Shown piece by piece: positions 53,507 to 64,000 of a stretch of 64,000 bases of DNA. This DNA is from Klebsiella sp. BIGb0138. Lineage in GTDB: Bacteria > Pseudomonadota > Gammaproteobacteria > Enterobacterales > Enterobacteriaceae. The notes beneath the pieces were generated by a model. That model did no database searches. It was not told the DNA's origin and saw nothing but the letters and a program-made list of their open reading frames with translations. The DNA lies in assembly GCF_004342285.1 (NCBI RefSeq), contig NZ_SMCV01000002.1, positions 434,001-498,000 of the forward strand. The letters run 5' to 3'. Every line of letters starts with the position of its first letter. Positions within the stretch are counted from its first letter, which is position 1. Made by a program: the position numbers and the translations under genes.

Positions 53507-55143
53507 TATTTCGCTCCCTTCGGCTGAGGATCTTTTTTATCCCTGGCCTCAAATACCAGCGCATTGCTCTTATCATTGAGCGTTTTCAGTACCGGCTGCA
53601 GTTCGCGAAGAACCTGATCCAGTCGCTGCATATCCGCCACCATCTTGTTGTATGCCGCAGAGCCCGGCTGGAAGCCCTTCATACTGCGGTTCAGCTCACG
53701 CAGCGTATTTTGCATATCGCCCGGCAGCTGCTGCATAGACTGGCTTGAAGTTATCTTGTTCAGGCTATCCAGCGTCGCTTGCACATGCTGCATCGTTTTT
53801 TCGCTCTGCGCCAGAGTACTGGTCGCCTGTTCCAGCAGCGGGTTGATCGGCAGATTGTTAATCTTATCCAGCGCATCCATCAGGCGCTGCTGAATCTGCG
53901 CCAGGCCACCGCTGACCGTTGGGATGATCGGATAAGATCCAAACTCACGAATCTGGCCGCGCGGAGGCGCTTTCGGATAGAAGTCGAGATCGATATACAA
54001 CGCCCCGGTCACCAGGTTACCTGTTTTCAGGGATCCCCGCAGGCCGCGGTTGATCAGATCGTCGATATGAGAAGGAATATCCGGGTTGCTGCCAAGCTGG
54101 TTAATCAACCGTCCAGGTTCAATACGCACCTCTACCGGAATGCGATAGTCATCATTCAGGCGCTGATTCAGTCCAGGTATAAAGAAGGGCACTTTACCGA
54201 CGGTCCCTAAACGTATGCCGCGGAATTCCACGGGCGCGCCCGGCTGCAGGCCGCGGATAGAATCTTTAAAGAACATCACGTAATCAACGTGCTGCGTAAA
54301 GACAGAATCCTGAATACTCTTCTGATCGTCGAACAGGTGGTAGCCCGTTTTGTCCGCTACCGGCTCGCCCAGCTCCAGCCCTTCCGGAACATCAAAGCTG
54401 ACGCCGCCGCCAAACAGGGTGGCCAGTGAGCCCATCTCCACGCGCATCCCCGCCGAGGTCAGATCGACCGCGATACCGCTATCCTTCCAGAAGCGAACGT
54501 TGGAGGTGACCAGACGATCGTTTGGCGCATTGATAAACAGCTGATAGGTGATGCTGCGCTTTTGCGCATCGAAGGTGCTGGTTTCAACCGAGCCAACGCG
54601 ATAGCCGCGGAAGAGCACCGGATCGCCAGGAGAGAGCTGGCCGGCTTTACTGCTTTCCAGCAGAATGCGGATCCCTTTCGCATCCGGTGAAGCCAGCGGC
54701 GGAGAATCCAGCAGCGGATACCTGGCGGGTTCCCCCCCTTTCGAACCCGGCTGCAGCTCAATATAGGCCCCGGACAACAAGGTTCCGAGCCCGCTGATCC
54801 CTTCACGTCCCACCTGCGGTTTAACGACCCAGAACACGGAATCGTCGTGCAGCAGCTTCTTCATACCGGAGTTAAGACGGGCTTTAACCTCAACGTGCGT
54901 CAGATCGTCCGTCAGGGTAGCGCTTTCCACCACGCCAACGTCGACGCTACGGCTTTTAATCCGGGTTTTACCACCTTCAATCCCTTCAGCATTGGTGGTG
55001 ATCAGCGTCACCTCCGGCCCCTGATGGCTGTAGTGATAAAAAAGAATCCACGCGCCGATAAGCACAGTGACGATGGGGAAGATCCATACCGGTGACCAGT
55101 TCTTCACCTTTTGCACTTTTGCTTCTCCGCTCTTATTTTCCAT
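53506..55143 (-). CDS. pqiB: MCE-domain lipid transport protein PqiB
   Basis: A 545-residue protein anchored by one N-terminal helix (about 14-34), with three MCE domains (starting near residues 40, 155 and 285) and a long C-terminal helical part forming the syringe-like tube. E. coli length is 546. ATG 55143 overlaps the end of pqiA by 11 bases. Confidence 0.95.
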   Translation of the reverse strand: MENKSGEAKVQKVKNWSPVWIFPIVTVLIGAWILFYHYSHQGPEVTLITTNAEGIEGGKTRIKSRSVDVGVVESATLTDDLTHVEVKARLNSGMKKLLHDDSVFWVVKPQVGREGISGLGTLLSGAYIELQPGSKGGEPARYPLLDSPPLASPDAKGIRILLESSKAGQLSPGDPVLFRGYRVGSVETSTFDAQKRSITYQLFINAPNDRLVTSNVRFWKDSGIAVDLTSAGMRVEMGSLATLFGGGVSFDVPEGLELGEPVADKTGYHLFDDQKSIQDSVFTQHVDYVMFFKDSIRGLQPGAPVEFRGIRLGTVGKVPFFIPGLNQRLNDDYRIPVEVRIEPGRLINQLGSNPDIPSHIDDLINRGLRGSLKTGNLVTGALYIDLDFYPKAPPRGQIREFGSYPIIPTVSGGLAQIQQRLMDALDKINNLPINPLLEQATSTLAQSEKTMQHVQATLDSLNKITSSQSMQQLPGDMQNTLRELNRSMKGFQPGSAAYNKMVADMQRLDQVLRELQPVLKTLNDKSNALVFEARDKKDPQPKGAK

Positions 55144-56401
55144 GCTGCTGCATTTCCTCATGGCTTGAATCTGGTTCACGGTCCCACAACAAACGAGGGT
55201 CAAAGGTCATGGCTGAGAACATTGTCATGACAACAACGAGCGCAAACATCACCGCCCCTATCGCAGGATAGATACTCATCAACCCTCCCATGCGCACCAG
55301 CGCCGAGAGTACAGCGATGACAAAAACATCAATCATTGACCAGCGGCCAACAAACTCCACGACTTCATAAATCAGATGCATGCGTTCCGGGTCGCGCTGA
55401 CCATTACCGTTGGCGTTCCAGCACAGCCAGCCAATCGCGAGCATTTTCAGCGTCGGCACCATAATACTGGCGATAAATATCACCAGCGCCACCGGATACG
55501 ACCCTTCACTCCACAGCAGGATCACCCCGGCCATGATCGTGGAGGGCATTTTATCGCCCAGCAAATCAGTAATCATGATCGGCATGATATTAGCAGGGAG
55601 ATAAAGAATGCATGAAGTCAACAGCAGCGCCAGCGTCCACTGCAGACTGTGTTTGCGGCGCGCCGTACCTTTGGTCTGGCAACGCGGACAAACGGCCTCA
55701 TCAATCGCTAAAACGGCGGTGCAGCATGAACATGAGCGCAGGCCCTGATGGATCCCCGGCATGCCAATCCGCAGCGGCGGTTTAATCGCCGGCATCGGCG
55801 CAATATCGTCCCATAACCAGCGCCTGTCCACGCACTGCAGCGCGCGCAGCTGGAGCAGGCAGAACAAACACCAGGGCGCGAAACTCAGGCCGACGCCGAT
55901 ATCGCCATACGCCATCAGCTTGACGAAGCTCACCAGTACCCCGGCGAGAAAAATTTCCGCCATGCCCCAGGTTTTGAGATGGAACAGAATGCGCGCCAAA
56001 AATGCCTTCACTCCCCGCGGCATATGGACACGATTGACCAGCAGCAGAATCGTCACCAGGCAAAACGTCGGTACCAGCTGCACAAAGAGCAAAAAGAAGG
56101 TTCCGAGGCTGGCGTAATTCTCGCTGAACAGAACGTCCGGGATCTCCAGCAGCTTGATTTCGCTGCTGATGCCGCTGACGTTCATGTTGACAAACGGGAA
56201 CAGGTTCGCCAGCAGCAGCATAAACAGCGCCACCAGCGCATAGGCGGTGGGACGCTGCCGGGGCGCGTCCCATGACGTTGTCAGCGTTGTCCCGCAACGC
56301 GGACACGCGGCTTTCTGGCGATGCTCCAGCTGCGGCAAAGCCACCAGCAAATCACATTGTGGGCACAGAATATGCCGCGCAGCATGATGATGATCGCACA
56401 T
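55133..56401 (-). CDS. pqiA: Intermembrane transport protein PqiA
   Basis: A 422-residue inner-membrane protein with two zinc-ribbon-like cysteine pairs before each half (CPQC and CPRC in residues 14-37; CSCC and CPRC near 225-245) and eight membrane segments in two blocks. Matches E. coli PqiA (417). Paraquat-induced, SoxRS-controlled in E. coli. First gene of pqiABC, 14 bases after uup. Confidence 0.95.
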   Translation of the reverse strand: MCDHHHAARHILCPQCDLLVALPQLEHRQKAACPRCGTTLTTSWDAPRQRPTAYALVALFMLLLANLFPFVNMNVSGISSEIKLLEIPDVLFSENYASLGTFFLLFVQLVPTFCLVTILLLVNRVHMPRGVKAFLARILFHLKTWGMAEIFLAGVLVSFVKLMAYGDIGVGLSFAPWCLFCLLQLRALQCVDRRWLWDDIAPMPAIKPPLRIGMPGIHQGLRSCSCCTAVLAIDEAVCPRCQTKGTARRKHSLQWTLALLLTSCILYLPANIMPIMITDLLGDKMPSTIMAGVILLWSEGSYPVALVIFIASIMVPTLKMLAIGWLCWNANGNGQRDPERMHLIYEVVEFVGRWSMIDVFVIAVLSALVRMGGLMSIYPAIGAVMFALVVVMTMFSAMTFDPRLLWDREPDSSHEEMQQHGK

Positions 56402-56415
56402 GAAAACTCCTCAGC

Positions 56416-58323
56416 TTATGCGCCGTTTTTTAATCCTTCAAGATATTCCCAGCGTTCAAAGGCGGTTTCCAGCGCCTGTTCCGCTTCGGCCAGCTGCGCC
56501 AGCACCTGCTGCGTATGATCATGGGACTGGCCAAAGAAAGCAGGATCGGCAACCTGCTCCTGCAGCGTCTGCAGTTGAGCTTCCAGCTCTTCCAGCCGCT
56601 GTGGCAGCTGCTCCAGTTCGCGCTGCAGGTTATAGCTTAGTTTGCCAGGCGCTCGTTTGACACTTTCTGCTTTCGGTTGAGCGACTTCGACACTTTTTTT
56701 CGCCACCGCTTGTTTTTGCGCCAACGACTGCGACTGCTGCCCGCGGGCATCGTGATAGCCGCCGACATATTGACCAATGCGCCCTTCGCCTTCGAAGATC
56801 CAGCATTCGGTCACGGTGTTATCCACAAACTGCCGATCGTGGCTGACCAGCATGACGCTGCCCTGATAGCCATCGATGAGCTCTTCCAGCAGTTCGAGGG
56901 TTTCAACATCCAGATCGTTGGTCGGTTCATCGAGAATCAACAGGTTGCTTGGCTTAAGGAACAGGCGCGCCAGCAGCAGTCGGTTACGCTCTCCGCCGGA
57001 TAGCGCGCGCACCGGCGTCATCGCCCGTTTCGGATGGAACAGGAAGTCCTGTAAATAGCCCAGCACATGGCGCGGCTTACCGTTGACCAGCACTTCCTGC
57101 TTGCCTTCGGCCAGGTTATCCATCACCGTTTTATCAGGATCCAACTCGGCGCGATGCTGATCGAAGTAGGCCACTTCCAGCTTCGTGCCGACATGAACCC
57201 GTCCACTGTCCGCCTGCAGCTGGCCCAGCATCAGTTTCAACAGCGTGGTTTTGCCGCAGCCGTTAGGGCCAATCAGCGCAATCTTGTCGCCGCGCTGAAT
57301 CTGCGCGGAGAAGTCTTTAACCAGTACTTTACCGCCAACCTGGTAGTCAACGTTCTCCATTTCGAAGACGATTTTACCCGAGCGCGCCGCCTCTTCCACC
57401 TGCATTTTCGCGCTACCCATCACTTCACGGCGTTCGCCACGTTCGCGACGCATTGCCTTCAGGGCGCGAACGCGGCCTTCGTTACGGGTACGCCGCGCTT
57501 TTATACCCTGGCGGATCCAGACTTCTTCCTGCGCCAGCTTGCGGTCAAACTCGGCATTTTGCAGCTCTTCCACGCGCAGGGCTTCTTCCTTCTCCAGCAG
57601 ATACTGGTCGTAGTTGCCTGGATAGGTCACCAGCTTACCGCGATCGAGATCGACGATCCGCGTCGCCATGTTGCGAATAAAGGAACGGTCGTGCGAGATG
57701 AAAATAATGGTGCCTTTGAAGGTCTTGAGGAAACCTTCCAGCCAGTCGATAGTTTCGATATCCAGGTGGTTGGTCGGCTCATCCAGCAGCAGCACGCGCG
57801 GGCCGCTGACCAGCGCGCGGCCAAGGGCGGCTTTACGCAGCCAGCCGCCGGACAGCGACGCCAGCTCGGCGTTGGCATCCAGACCCAGCTGTTCGAGAAC
57901 TTCGTTAATGCGGTTTTCCAGCTGCCACAGTCCCAGGTTATCCAGCAGATCCTGCAGGCGCGCCAGCTCATTTAAATTTTTGCTGCTCGGGTCGGTCATC
58001 ACCAGGCGCGAGACATCGTGATAGCCCTTCAGATAGGCCGCCTGCTCTTCAATCCCTTCCGCAACAAAGTCGTATACGGTGCCGGCGATATTTCGCGGCG
58101 GATCCTGCTGCAAACGGGCAACCACCAGATCCTGTTCATAAATAATACGCCCGTCGTCAAGACCCTGCTCACGGTTGAGGATCTTCATCAGCGTGGATTT
58201 ACCCGCGCCATTACGCCCGACCAGACAGACGCGTTCGTTATCTTCGATATGCAACTCGGCATTATCCAGCAGCGGAGAATCGCTGAAGGAGAGCCAGGCA
58301 CCATGCATACTAATTAATGACAT
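56416..58323 (-). CDS. uup: ABC-F ATPase Uup
   Basis: A 635-residue soluble ATPase of the ABC-F class. Walker A motifs are GRNGAGKST (about residue 36) and GPNGCGKTT (about 352), signatures LSGGWLRKA and LSGGERNRL, and a C-terminal coiled-coil DNA-binding domain (about 560-630). It affects precise transposon excision and ribosome biogenesis. E. coli length 635. Confidence 0.96.
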   Translation of the reverse strand: MSLISMHGAWLSFSDSPLLDNAELHIEDNERVCLVGRNGAGKSTLMKILNREQGLDDGRIIYEQDLVVARLQQDPPRNIAGTVYDFVAEGIEEQAAYLKGYHDVSRLVMTDPSSKNLNELARLQDLLDNLGLWQLENRINEVLEQLGLDANAELASLSGGWLRKAALGRALVSGPRVLLLDEPTNHLDIETIDWLEGFLKTFKGTIIFISHDRSFIRNMATRIVDLDRGKLVTYPGNYDQYLLEKEEALRVEELQNAEFDRKLAQEEVWIRQGIKARRTRNEGRVRALKAMRRERGERREVMGSAKMQVEEAARSGKIVFEMENVDYQVGGKVLVKDFSAQIQRGDKIALIGPNGCGKTTLLKLMLGQLQADSGRVHVGTKLEVAYFDQHRAELDPDKTVMDNLAEGKQEVLVNGKPRHVLGYLQDFLFHPKRAMTPVRALSGGERNRLLLARLFLKPSNLLILDEPTNDLDVETLELLEELIDGYQGSVMLVSHDRQFVDNTVTECWIFEGEGRIGQYVGGYHDARGQQSQSLAQKQAVAKKSVEVAQPKAESVKRAPGKLSYNLQRELEQLPQRLEELEAQLQTLQEQVADPAFFGQSHDHTQQVLAQLAEAEQALETAFERWEYLEGLKNGA

Positions 58324-58335
58324 TCTTTATTCCTT

Positions 58336-60441
58336 TCAGGCTGCGGTAATCAGCCAGCAGTTGTGAATCTGACGGTTACGGGCAAAATCCTGAGACAGCG
58401 TTTTTTGCGTAATTTCCTGCGCCTGCAGCCCCAGTTGCGCCAGCCCGTCATGATCCATACGGAAACCGCGTTTGTTGTTCGAGAACATAATCGTGCCGCC
58501 TTTGCGCAGCAGACGTTTGAGATCCGTCATCAGACGCAGGTGATCGCGCTGTACATCAAAGGCATCTTCCATGCGCTTCGAGTTAGAGAAGGTCGGCGGA
58601 TCGATAAAGATCAGATCAAACTGTTCGGTACTCTCGCGCAGCCAGCCCAGCACGTCAGCCTGCATCAGACGATGCGCGCGCCCGGTCAAACCGTTGAGGC
58701 GCAGGTTACGCTCGGCCCATTCGAGATAGGTCCGGGACATATCCACGGTGGTGGTGGAACGCGCCCCGCCGAGGCCGGCGTGTACGCTGGCGCTGCCGGT
58801 ATAGGCGAAAAGGTTAAGGAAATCTTTCCCTTTACTCATCTGGCCTAGCATGCGGCGCGCGATACGGTGATCGAGGAACAGGCCGGTATCCAGATAGTCG
58901 GTCAGGTTGACCCACAGACGCGCGTTATATTCCTGTACTTCAAGGAAATCGCCCTTCTCGGCCATTTTCTGGTACTGATTTTTGCCTTTCTGCCGCTCGC
59001 GGGTTTTCAGCACCAGCTTGTTCGGCGCAATGCCGAGTACGGAGATAGTCGCCGCAATAATATCAAACAGACGCTGACGCGCCTTATGCGCATCGACCGT
59101 TTTCGGCGGCGCATACTCCTGGACGACCACCCACTCGCCGTAGCGATCGATGGCGACGTTATATTCCGGGAGATCGGCATCGTACAGGCGATAGCATTCA
59201 ATCCCTTCCTGACGCGCCCATTTTTCAAATTTTTTCAGATTTTTGCGCAGCCGGTTAGCGAAATCCTCCGCCAGCGATACCGCACCACCGCCTTCGTTTT
59301 CCGCAAGGTGGTAGTTCTTCTGCACGCAGTCCAGCGGGCCGTTTTTCGCTTTAAACTGTTTGTCCGCACGCAGCTGCAGGCAGCTCAGCAGTTCCGGAGA
59401 GGCGCTGAACAGCGACAGGTTCCAGCCGCCAAACTGGCTTTTCATCGTCCGGCCAAGCAGGCTATGCAGCGCGATCAGCGCCGGCTCGCTTTCCAGACGC
59501 TCACCATACGGCGGGTTGCTGATTACGGTACCGTAAGGGCCTTTCGGCAGCGGATTGCTGAGCTGGGCGACATCTTTTGCTTCAAATGCGATCAGCTCGC
59601 CGACGCCGGCGCGACGGGCGTTGCTGCGCGCGCGTTCAATCACGCGGGCATCAACGTCGGAGCCATAGAAGCGCGATTCATACCCCGCCAGCCCTTTACG
59701 GGCGCGGGTTTGCGCTTCGGCTTTCACCTCTTTCCACACCGCCTCATCGTGCTGCAGCCAGCCGTTAAAGCCCCAGTGCCCGCGATGCAGGCCCGGTGCG
59801 CGATCGGTCGCCAGCATCGCGGCTTCGATTAGCAAGGTACCGGAACCGCACATTGGATCGAGCAGTGGCGTCCCGGGAACCCAGCCAGAACGCGTGACAA
59901 TCGCCGAGGCGAGCGTTTCTTTGATCGGCGCCATACCGGTGCCATCGCGGTAACCGCGCAGGTGCAGACCTTCGCCGCTGAGATCCAACGAGATGTGCGC
60001 CGTCTCTTTATTCAGCCAGACGTTAATCCGCAGATCGGGATGTTCGCGATCGACGTTGGGACGCGGCAGGTTTTTGCGCGTAAAGCTATCGACGATCGCA
60101 TCTTTGACCTTTAACGCCCCGTACTGGCTGTTACGTATTTCCTCGTTCAGCCCGCTAAAATGCACGGCGAAAGTGGCGTCGGGGGTGAAAATCTCCGTCC
60201 ATGGAATGGCCTGAACGCCAAGGTAAAGATCCAGGTCGCTATACACGCTACACTGACCGAGCGGCAGCATGATGCGCGAAGCCAGTCGGCTCCACATCAG
60301 GCTTTGATACAGCAGGCGCGTATCTCCCTGAAAATGGACCCCGCCCTGGACTACCTGGCAGTCCATCGCGCCAAGTGCTTCCAGTTCAGTTTTTAACAGC
60401 TCTTCAAGGCCACGAGCCGTACTGGCAAACAGAGAATTCAT
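58336..60441 (-). CDS. rlmL: Bifunctional 23S rRNA methyltransferase RlmKL
   Basis: A 701-residue fusion. The N-terminal half (THUMP domain then methyltransferase with [15 protein letters not shown] near 189 and NPPYGERL near 308) makes m2G2445. The C-terminal half ([16 protein letters not shown] near 545, [11 protein letters not shown] near 612) makes m7G2069. E. coli length is 702. Twelve bases before uup. Confidence 0.96.
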   Translation of the reverse strand: MNSLFASTARGLEELLKTELEALGAMDCQVVQGGVHFQGDTRLLYQSLMWSRLASRIMLPLGQCSVYSDLDLYLGVQAIPWTEIFTPDATFAVHFSGLNEEIRNSQYGALKVKDAIVDSFTRKNLPRPNVDREHPDLRINVWLNKETAHISLDLSGEGLHLRGYRDGTGMAPIKETLASAIVTRSGWVPGTPLLDPMCGSGTLLIEAAMLATDRAPGLHRGHWGFNGWLQHDEAVWKEVKAEAQTRARKGLAGYESRFYGSDVDARVIERARSNARRAGVGELIAFEAKDVAQLSNPLPKGPYGTVISNPPYGERLESEPALIALHSLLGRTMKSQFGGWNLSLFSASPELLSCLQLRADKQFKAKNGPLDCVQKNYHLAENEGGGAVSLAEDFANRLRKNLKKFEKWARQEGIECYRLYDADLPEYNVAIDRYGEWVVVQEYAPPKTVDAHKARQRLFDIIAATISVLGIAPNKLVLKTRERQKGKNQYQKMAEKGDFLEVQEYNARLWVNLTDYLDTGLFLDHRIARRMLGQMSKGKDFLNLFAYTGSASVHAGLGGARSTTTVDMSRTYLEWAERNLRLNGLTGRAHRLMQADVLGWLRESTEQFDLIFIDPPTFSNSKRMEDAFDVQRDHLRLMTDLKRLLRKGGTIMFSNNKRGFRMDHDGLAQLGLQAQEITQKTLSQDFARNRQIHNCWLITAA

Positions 60442-60539
60442 ATCGTCACTTTTACTAAAAGAAAATTGTTGCGCATTATAGCCAATATGCGCCCTATGTC
60501 ATAAAGTTAAAGGCTTATTTTTAAGCCCAGAGGCTGCGC

Positions 60540-61649
60540 ATGATAACGCTATCGCGACTTTTTATTCACCCTGTCAAATCCATGCGAGGAATTGGCCTGA
60601 CGCACGCGTTTGCCGATATCAGCGGCCTGGCTTTCGATCGCGCGTTTATGGTGACGGAAACCGATGGCACCTTTATTACCGCCCGTCAGTTCCCCCAGAT
60701 GGTGAAGTTTACCCCCGCGCCGCTGCATGATGGGATTCACCTGACGGCGGTCGACGGCAGCAGCGCGATCGTGCGTTTCAGCGATTTTGCCCCGCAGGGC
60801 GAGCCTACCGAAGTGTGGGGTAACCACTTTACCGCCCTGATCGCCCCCCCGGCGATCAACCAATGGCTCAGCGCTTTCTTCAACCGCGACGTTCAGCTCC
60901 GCTGGCTGGGGCCGCAGCTCACCCGCCGGGTTAAGCGCCATGATGCCGTTCCTCTCACCTTCGCGGATGGTTTCCCCTACCTGCTGACCAATGAAGCCTC
61001 GCTGCGCGATCTGCAAAACCGTTGCCCGGCCGGCGTGCGCATGGAACAGTTTCGCCCCAATCTGGTAGTGACCGGCGCCGCGGCCTGGGAAGAAGACACC
61101 TGGAAAGTGATTCGCATCGGCGAGGTCGTTTTTGACGTCGCGAAGCCCTGCAGCCGCTGCGTGCTAACCACCGTCAGTCCGGAGCGCGGACAAAAACACC
61201 CTTCCGGCGAACCGTTAGCCACGCTGCAACGCTTCCGGACCGCGCTGGATAACGGCGATGTCGATTTCGGCCAGAATCTGATTGCCCGTAACAGCGGCGT
61301 GGTGCGCGCTGGCGATGAAGTGGAAATCCTGACCCGCGGTCCGGCCAGGGCCTATGGCGCAGGCGATAGCGACGATACGCTGGCGCTGACCCCGCAGCAG
61401 AGTACCACCGTCGACATCGAATGGCAGGGGCAGCATTTTAAGGGAAACAACCAGCAGGTGCTGCTGGAGCAGCTGGAACAACAGGGTATACGTATTGCCT
61501 ATTCCTGCCGGGCGGGCATCTGCGGCAGCTGCCGGATTCGTCTGGAGGAAGGTGAAGTCAGCCCGCTGAAGAAGAACGCACAGGCCTCGGATGGCACGAT
61601 TCTGTGCTGTAGCTGCGTGCCGAAAACCGCCTTACGGCTGGCGCCTTGA
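60540..61649 (+). CDS. ycbX: MOSC and 2Fe-2S domain protein YcbX
   Basis: A 369-residue protein. The N-terminal MOSC part (1-270) carries the conserved cysteine motif [13 protein letters not shown] near 195-207; the C-terminal ferredoxin domain has [16 protein letters not shown] near 322-337 and CCSC near 357. It reduces N-hydroxylated bases with CysJ using molybdenum cofactor. Matches E. coli in length. Convergent with zapC. Confidence 0.95.
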   Translation: MITLSRLFIHPVKSMRGIGLTHAFADISGLAFDRAFMVTETDGTFITARQFPQMVKFTPAPLHDGIHLTAVDGSSAIVRFSDFAPQGEPTEVWGNHFTALIAPPAINQWLSAFFNRDVQLRWLGPQLTRRVKRHDAVPLTFADGFPYLLTNEASLRDLQNRCPAGVRMEQFRPNLVVTGAAAWEEDTWKVIRIGEVVFDVAKPCSRCVLTTVSPERGQKHPSGEPLATLQRFRTALDNGDVDFGQNLIARNSGVVRAGDEVEILTRGPARAYGAGDSDDTLALTPQQSTTVDIEWQGQHFKGNNQQVLLEQLEQQGIRIAYSCRAGICGSCRIRLEEGEVSPLKKNAQASDGTILCCSCVPKTALRLAP

Positions 61650-61665
61650 GCGCGGGAACGTGTTT

Positions 61666-62208
61666 CTAAACCGCCTGACCCAGGCTGTAGCTGGCCACGC
61701 CCGGTGCCGGCTGCAGTCTGTCGTTCATGATTTTAATCACATCCCCCAGCTGCATCGTTCGTCCGGCGAGCGTCAGCCCCGGTTGCGCCAGCAGGCACAG
61801 CGCGGCATTTTCACCCGGCTCCACCACCAGCAGATTGACCTGCTGCCCGGTGTCGCTCAACCAGGCGCTGGCGGCATCGCCGCTGCCCGGCTGCCAGCAC
61901 TCAGCGTGGGTGGTGAAATGCCAGCTTTTCGGCATCTGCGGTTTCAGAAAACGAATCGCTACCAGCGCATTAAGGACTAATTCCGCACGCTGCTCTTTAG
62001 ATAATTCTATATCGCGGCATTTTTCTTCAAATGAGAAATAAAGAGCAGCATCGTCGACACAAAACCCGGACGGTGAAAAAGCATCAGGCGTTAACATCCG
62101 ACGCGCGAAACGCGAACGGAACAACATACCATTGGCCAGATCGAGCATCATACGATCGTGCTCTTCATCGTAATACCAACGCCAGTTATCGTCAGGTTTA
62201 ATTCGCAT
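61666..62208 (-). CDS. zapC: Cell division protein ZapC
   Basis: A 180-residue FtsZ-bundling protein starting [18 protein letters not shown], same as E. coli. An in-frame upstream ATG at 62259 is rejected because GGGGGAA precedes 62208 and homology begins there. Confidence 0.95.
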   Translation of the reverse strand: MRIKPDDNWRWYYDEEHDRMMLDLANGMLFRSRFARRMLTPDAFSPSGFCVDDAALYFSFEEKCRDIELSKEQRAELVLNALVAIRFLKPQMPKSWHFTTHAECWQPGSGDAASAWLSDTGQQVNLLVVEPGENAALCLLAQPGLTLAGRTMQLGDVIKIMNDRLQPAPGVASYSLGQAV

Positions 62209-62374
62209 TGTTCCCCCGTCCTCTTTCACTTCCGTCTGTAATGCCATGACATCCTGCAACAGAATAATTCCAAAATTAAGAAAAGACTAAAATGTCTAAA
62301 TAAGCAACAATGAAGGAATATAAAACAACCAGGGCCGGAAATAAAGCCCTGGGGGGTATCAGAGGGGGAAAAGA

Positions 62375-63385
62375 TTAGATATGGGTAACAATTTCTTTAA
62401 TCAGCGGGGGGCCTTTAAAAATAAATCCGGAATAAATCTGCAGCAGACTGGCGCCGGCAGCCATCTTTTCCCGAGCCGCAATCACCGAGTCAATCCCGCC
62501 AACGCCGATAATCGGCAAGCGACCATTTAATTCCATCGCCAGCGTACGGATAATTTCCGTACTCTTTAATTGCAATGGACGACCGCTAAGACCACCGGTT
62601 TCATCACAGAATTTCATCCCCTGCACCAGCGAACGATCCAGAGTGGTGTTGGTGGCGATGACGCCATCAATATTATGCCGGACTAAACTATCGGCCACCT
62701 GGATCAATTCCTCAGGAGAAAGATCCGGCGCGATCTTCACCGCCACAGGAACATATTTCTGATGCTTCTGCTGCAGCTCAAGTTGCTTATTTTTAATCGC
62801 GGAGAGTAAATCATCGAGGGCCTCACCGTATTGCAGGGTACGCAGCCCCGGCGTATTCGGCGAAGAGATATTAATGGCGATATAACCGGCGTAGGGATAG
62901 ACTTTTTCCATACAAATCAGATAATCATCTTTACCCTGCTCAACCGGGGTATCTTTATTTTTGCCGATATTAATCCCGAGAATACCGTCAAAATGCGCCT
63001 TTTTTACGTTCTCAACCAGGTTATCAACACCGTGGTTATTAAAGCCCATGCGGTTGATCAAACCCTCGGCATCCACCAGACGGAAGATCCTTGGCTTATC
63101 ATTACCCGGCTGCGGGCGCGGCGTCACGGTACCAATCTCAATTGACCCAAAGCCCATGGCGCCGAGCGCATCAATGCACTCGCCATTCTTATCCAGCCCG
63201 GCGGCCAGACCCAGCGGATTCTTAAACGTGAGTCCCATACAGGTGACCGGTTTAGACGGCACCTTCTGGCGGACCAGCATTTCCAGCGGCGTACCTGATA
63301 CACGGCGTAATTGTTGAAAGGTTACTTCATGAGCGCGCTCAGGATCGAGCTGAAAAAGAGCTTTACGAACGAAGGGGTAGTACAT
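62375..63385 (-). CDS. pyrD: Dihydroorotate dehydrogenase (quinone), class 2
   Basis: A 336-residue membrane-associated FMN enzyme of pyrimidine synthesis. It has the N-terminal quinone-channel helix (1-30), [10 protein letters not shown] (about residues 172-181, the catalytic Ser) and VGGIDS (about 296) for FMN phosphate. Start ATG 63385 follows GGAGAGTTC. Confidence 0.97.
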   Translation of the reverse strand: MYYPFVRKALFQLDPERAHEVTFQQLRRVSGTPLEMLVRQKVPSKPVTCMGLTFKNPLGLAAGLDKNGECIDALGAMGFGSIEIGTVTPRPQPGNDKPRIFRLVDAEGLINRMGFNNHGVDNLVENVKKAHFDGILGINIGKNKDTPVEQGKDDYLICMEKVYPYAGYIAINISSPNTPGLRTLQYGEALDDLLSAIKNKQLELQQKHQKYVPVAVKIAPDLSPEELIQVADSLVRHNIDGVIATNTTLDRSLVQGMKFCDETGGLSGRPLQLKSTEIIRTLAMELNGRLPIIGVGGIDSVIAAREKMAAGASLLQIYSGFIFKGPPLIKEIVTHI

Positions 63386-63400
63386 GAACTCTCCTGGATT

Positions 63401-63429
63401 CCCGGTGTGCAAACCGGGGGCGTATTATG
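63401..63429 (-). promoter_or_regulatory. pyrD promoter and start-site-switch hairpin
   Basis: On the minus strand CATAAT (63424-63429) is the -10 box, followed by a run of five C at the start site. CCCGG (63418-63414) pairs with CCGGG (63405-63401), just before the ribosome site. In E. coli pyrC and pyrD, high CTP moves the transcription start upstream, the hairpin then forms and blocks translation. The same architecture is present here. Confidence 0.7.
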
Positions 63430-63481
63430 TTCGATCGACGACGGAAAGGGAATTGACCTGCGACAAAAAATGTCACATCCA

Positions 63482-63497
63482 GCGCAAACGTTTACTT
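63482..63497. promoter_or_regulatory. PurR site candidate of pyrD
   Basis: GCGCAAACGTTTACTT matches the PurR consensus ACGCAAACGTTTTCNT at nearly all positions, with the central GCAAACGTTT intact. pyrD is in the E. coli PurR regulon. It lies about 55 bases upstream of the promoter -10. Confidence 0.7.
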
Positions 63498-63635
63498 TTC
63501 ACGCCCGCGTTATGCAAATTCTGACAAAACAAGGGTGGAAAAATCATTTAGGGAAATAAATCGGCTCTGTCACACTGCCATCAAATGTTATCAATTATAG
63601 ATAAATGCAAACATTTGGTTATAAGGAGAGAGAAA

Positions 63636-64000
63636 ATGCGTGTCATTACACTAGCAGGTAGCCCGCGCTACCCTTCCCGTTCCAGCGCGCTTCTGGAATA
63701 TGCCAGAGAGACGCTCTCCGCCGCTGATGTTGAAGTCTGCCACTGGCATTTGCAGAATTTTGCCCCGGAAGACCTTCTTTATGCCCGTTTCGATAACCCG
63801 GCGCTGCATACCCTGAACGAACAGCTGGCGGGCGCCGATGGGCTGATTATCGCCACCCCGGTCTATAAAGCCTCATTTTCCGGCGCGCTGAAGACGCTGC
63901 TCGACCTGCTCCCGGAACGGGCGCTGGAAGGTAAAATCGTCTTACCGCTGGCCACCGGCGGCACCATCGCACATATGCTGGCGGTAGATTATGCGCTGAA
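63636..64000 (+). CDS. ssuE: NADPH-dependent FMN reductase SsuE, partial
   Basis: The first 121 codons of a flavodoxin-like FMN reductase (starting [21 protein letters not shown]) run off the right edge. [21 protein letters not shown] is interrupted by no stop; the N-terminal [10 protein letters not shown] loop binds the FMN phosphate. SsuE supplies reduced flavin to the alkanesulfonate monooxygenase SsuD in sulfur starvation. Good ribosome site AAGGAGAGAG before ATG 63636. Confidence 0.93.
   Translation, partial: MRVITLAGSPRYPSRSSALLEYARETLSAADVEVCHWHLQNFAPEDLLYARFDNPALHTLNEQLAGADGLIIATPVYKASFSGALKTLLDLLPERALEGKIVLPLATGGTIAHMLAVDYAL

Noticed and set aside
57067-57975. 302-codon frame opposite uup
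   Set aside because: Antisense to a fully conserved gene, no ribosome site and no recognisable product.
58867-59832. 321-codon frame opposite rlmL
   Set aside because: Produced by the codon bias of the conserved gene on the other strand.
63311-63559. 82-codon frame opposite the pyrD start
   Set aside because: Overlaps the pyrD promoter, hairpin and N-terminus.
1-64000. CRISPR arrays and insertion sequences
   Set aside because: No regularly spaced repeats, cas genes or transposase motifs were seen.

Overview
The window is enterobacterial chromosome of Klebsiella/Raoultella type. The right half keeps the E. coli core gene order around 21-22 min (yccA, tusE, yccX, rlmI, hspQ, yccU, mgsA, helD, yccF, yccS, sxy, sulA, ompA, matP, ycbZ, fabA, rmf, pqiABC, uup, rlmL, ycbX, zapC, pyrD, then ssuE running off the end). 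The OmpA sequence looks close to that of K. aerogenes, and a chromosomal iroBCDN cluster without iroE fits that genus. The species assignment is inference from remembered family sequences; no search was run.

The left half (about 1-33.8 kb, ending at a tRNA-Ser(UGA) gene) is accessory and metabolic. In order it holds: the end of iroN with iroD, iroC and iroB (salmochelin) behind a Fur-like site; a LysR regulator divergent from a purine permease and a deaminase; a small FUSC membrane protein; an orphan cationic amino-acid binding protein with an M14 deacylase; a six-gene sugar ABC operon (isomerase, binding protein, ATPase, permease, RpiR regulator, ribokinase-like kinase) with a palindromic operator candidate; an AT-rich stretch with two small orphan genes; an arginine/ornithine-like operon (ornithine-cyclodeaminase-family enzyme, aminotransferase, binding protein, inositol-monophosphatase-like phosphatase) with a DauR/YheO-type regulator; a low-molecular-weight tyrosine phosphatase carrying a signal peptide; and a PTS operon.

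The PTS operon (33.3 down to 27.6 kb) is the best candidate for an undescribed system. It combines an ascorbate-type (Ula) EIIA/EIIB/EIIC transporter with a 6-phosphofructokinase homologue whose sugar pocket is altered, a LacD/YihT-type class I aldolase, a small P-loop kinase, a HAD phosphatase and an unrecognised 89-residue helical protein. Two good CRP sites lie upstream. The gene set predicts uptake of a sugar as its phosphate, a second phosphorylation, and aldol cleavage, instead of the ascorbate pathway. The arginine-like operon is the second candidate: its enzyme carries Asn where true ornithine cyclodeaminases have the catalytic Asp.

The right half is core housekeeping, with several recognisable control sites: a LexA box at sulA, FadR and FabR operators at fabA, a sigma-32-like promoter at hspQ, a PurR-like site and a CTP-type leader hairpin at pyrD, and paired terminators between convergent genes. 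Differences from E. coli are a missing yccT between mgsA and yccU, an inserted araC-type regulator plus PEBP-like gene between yccX and rlmI, and an oligopeptide-binding protein gene between yccA and the tRNA. No insertion sequence, integrase or CRISPR array was seen.
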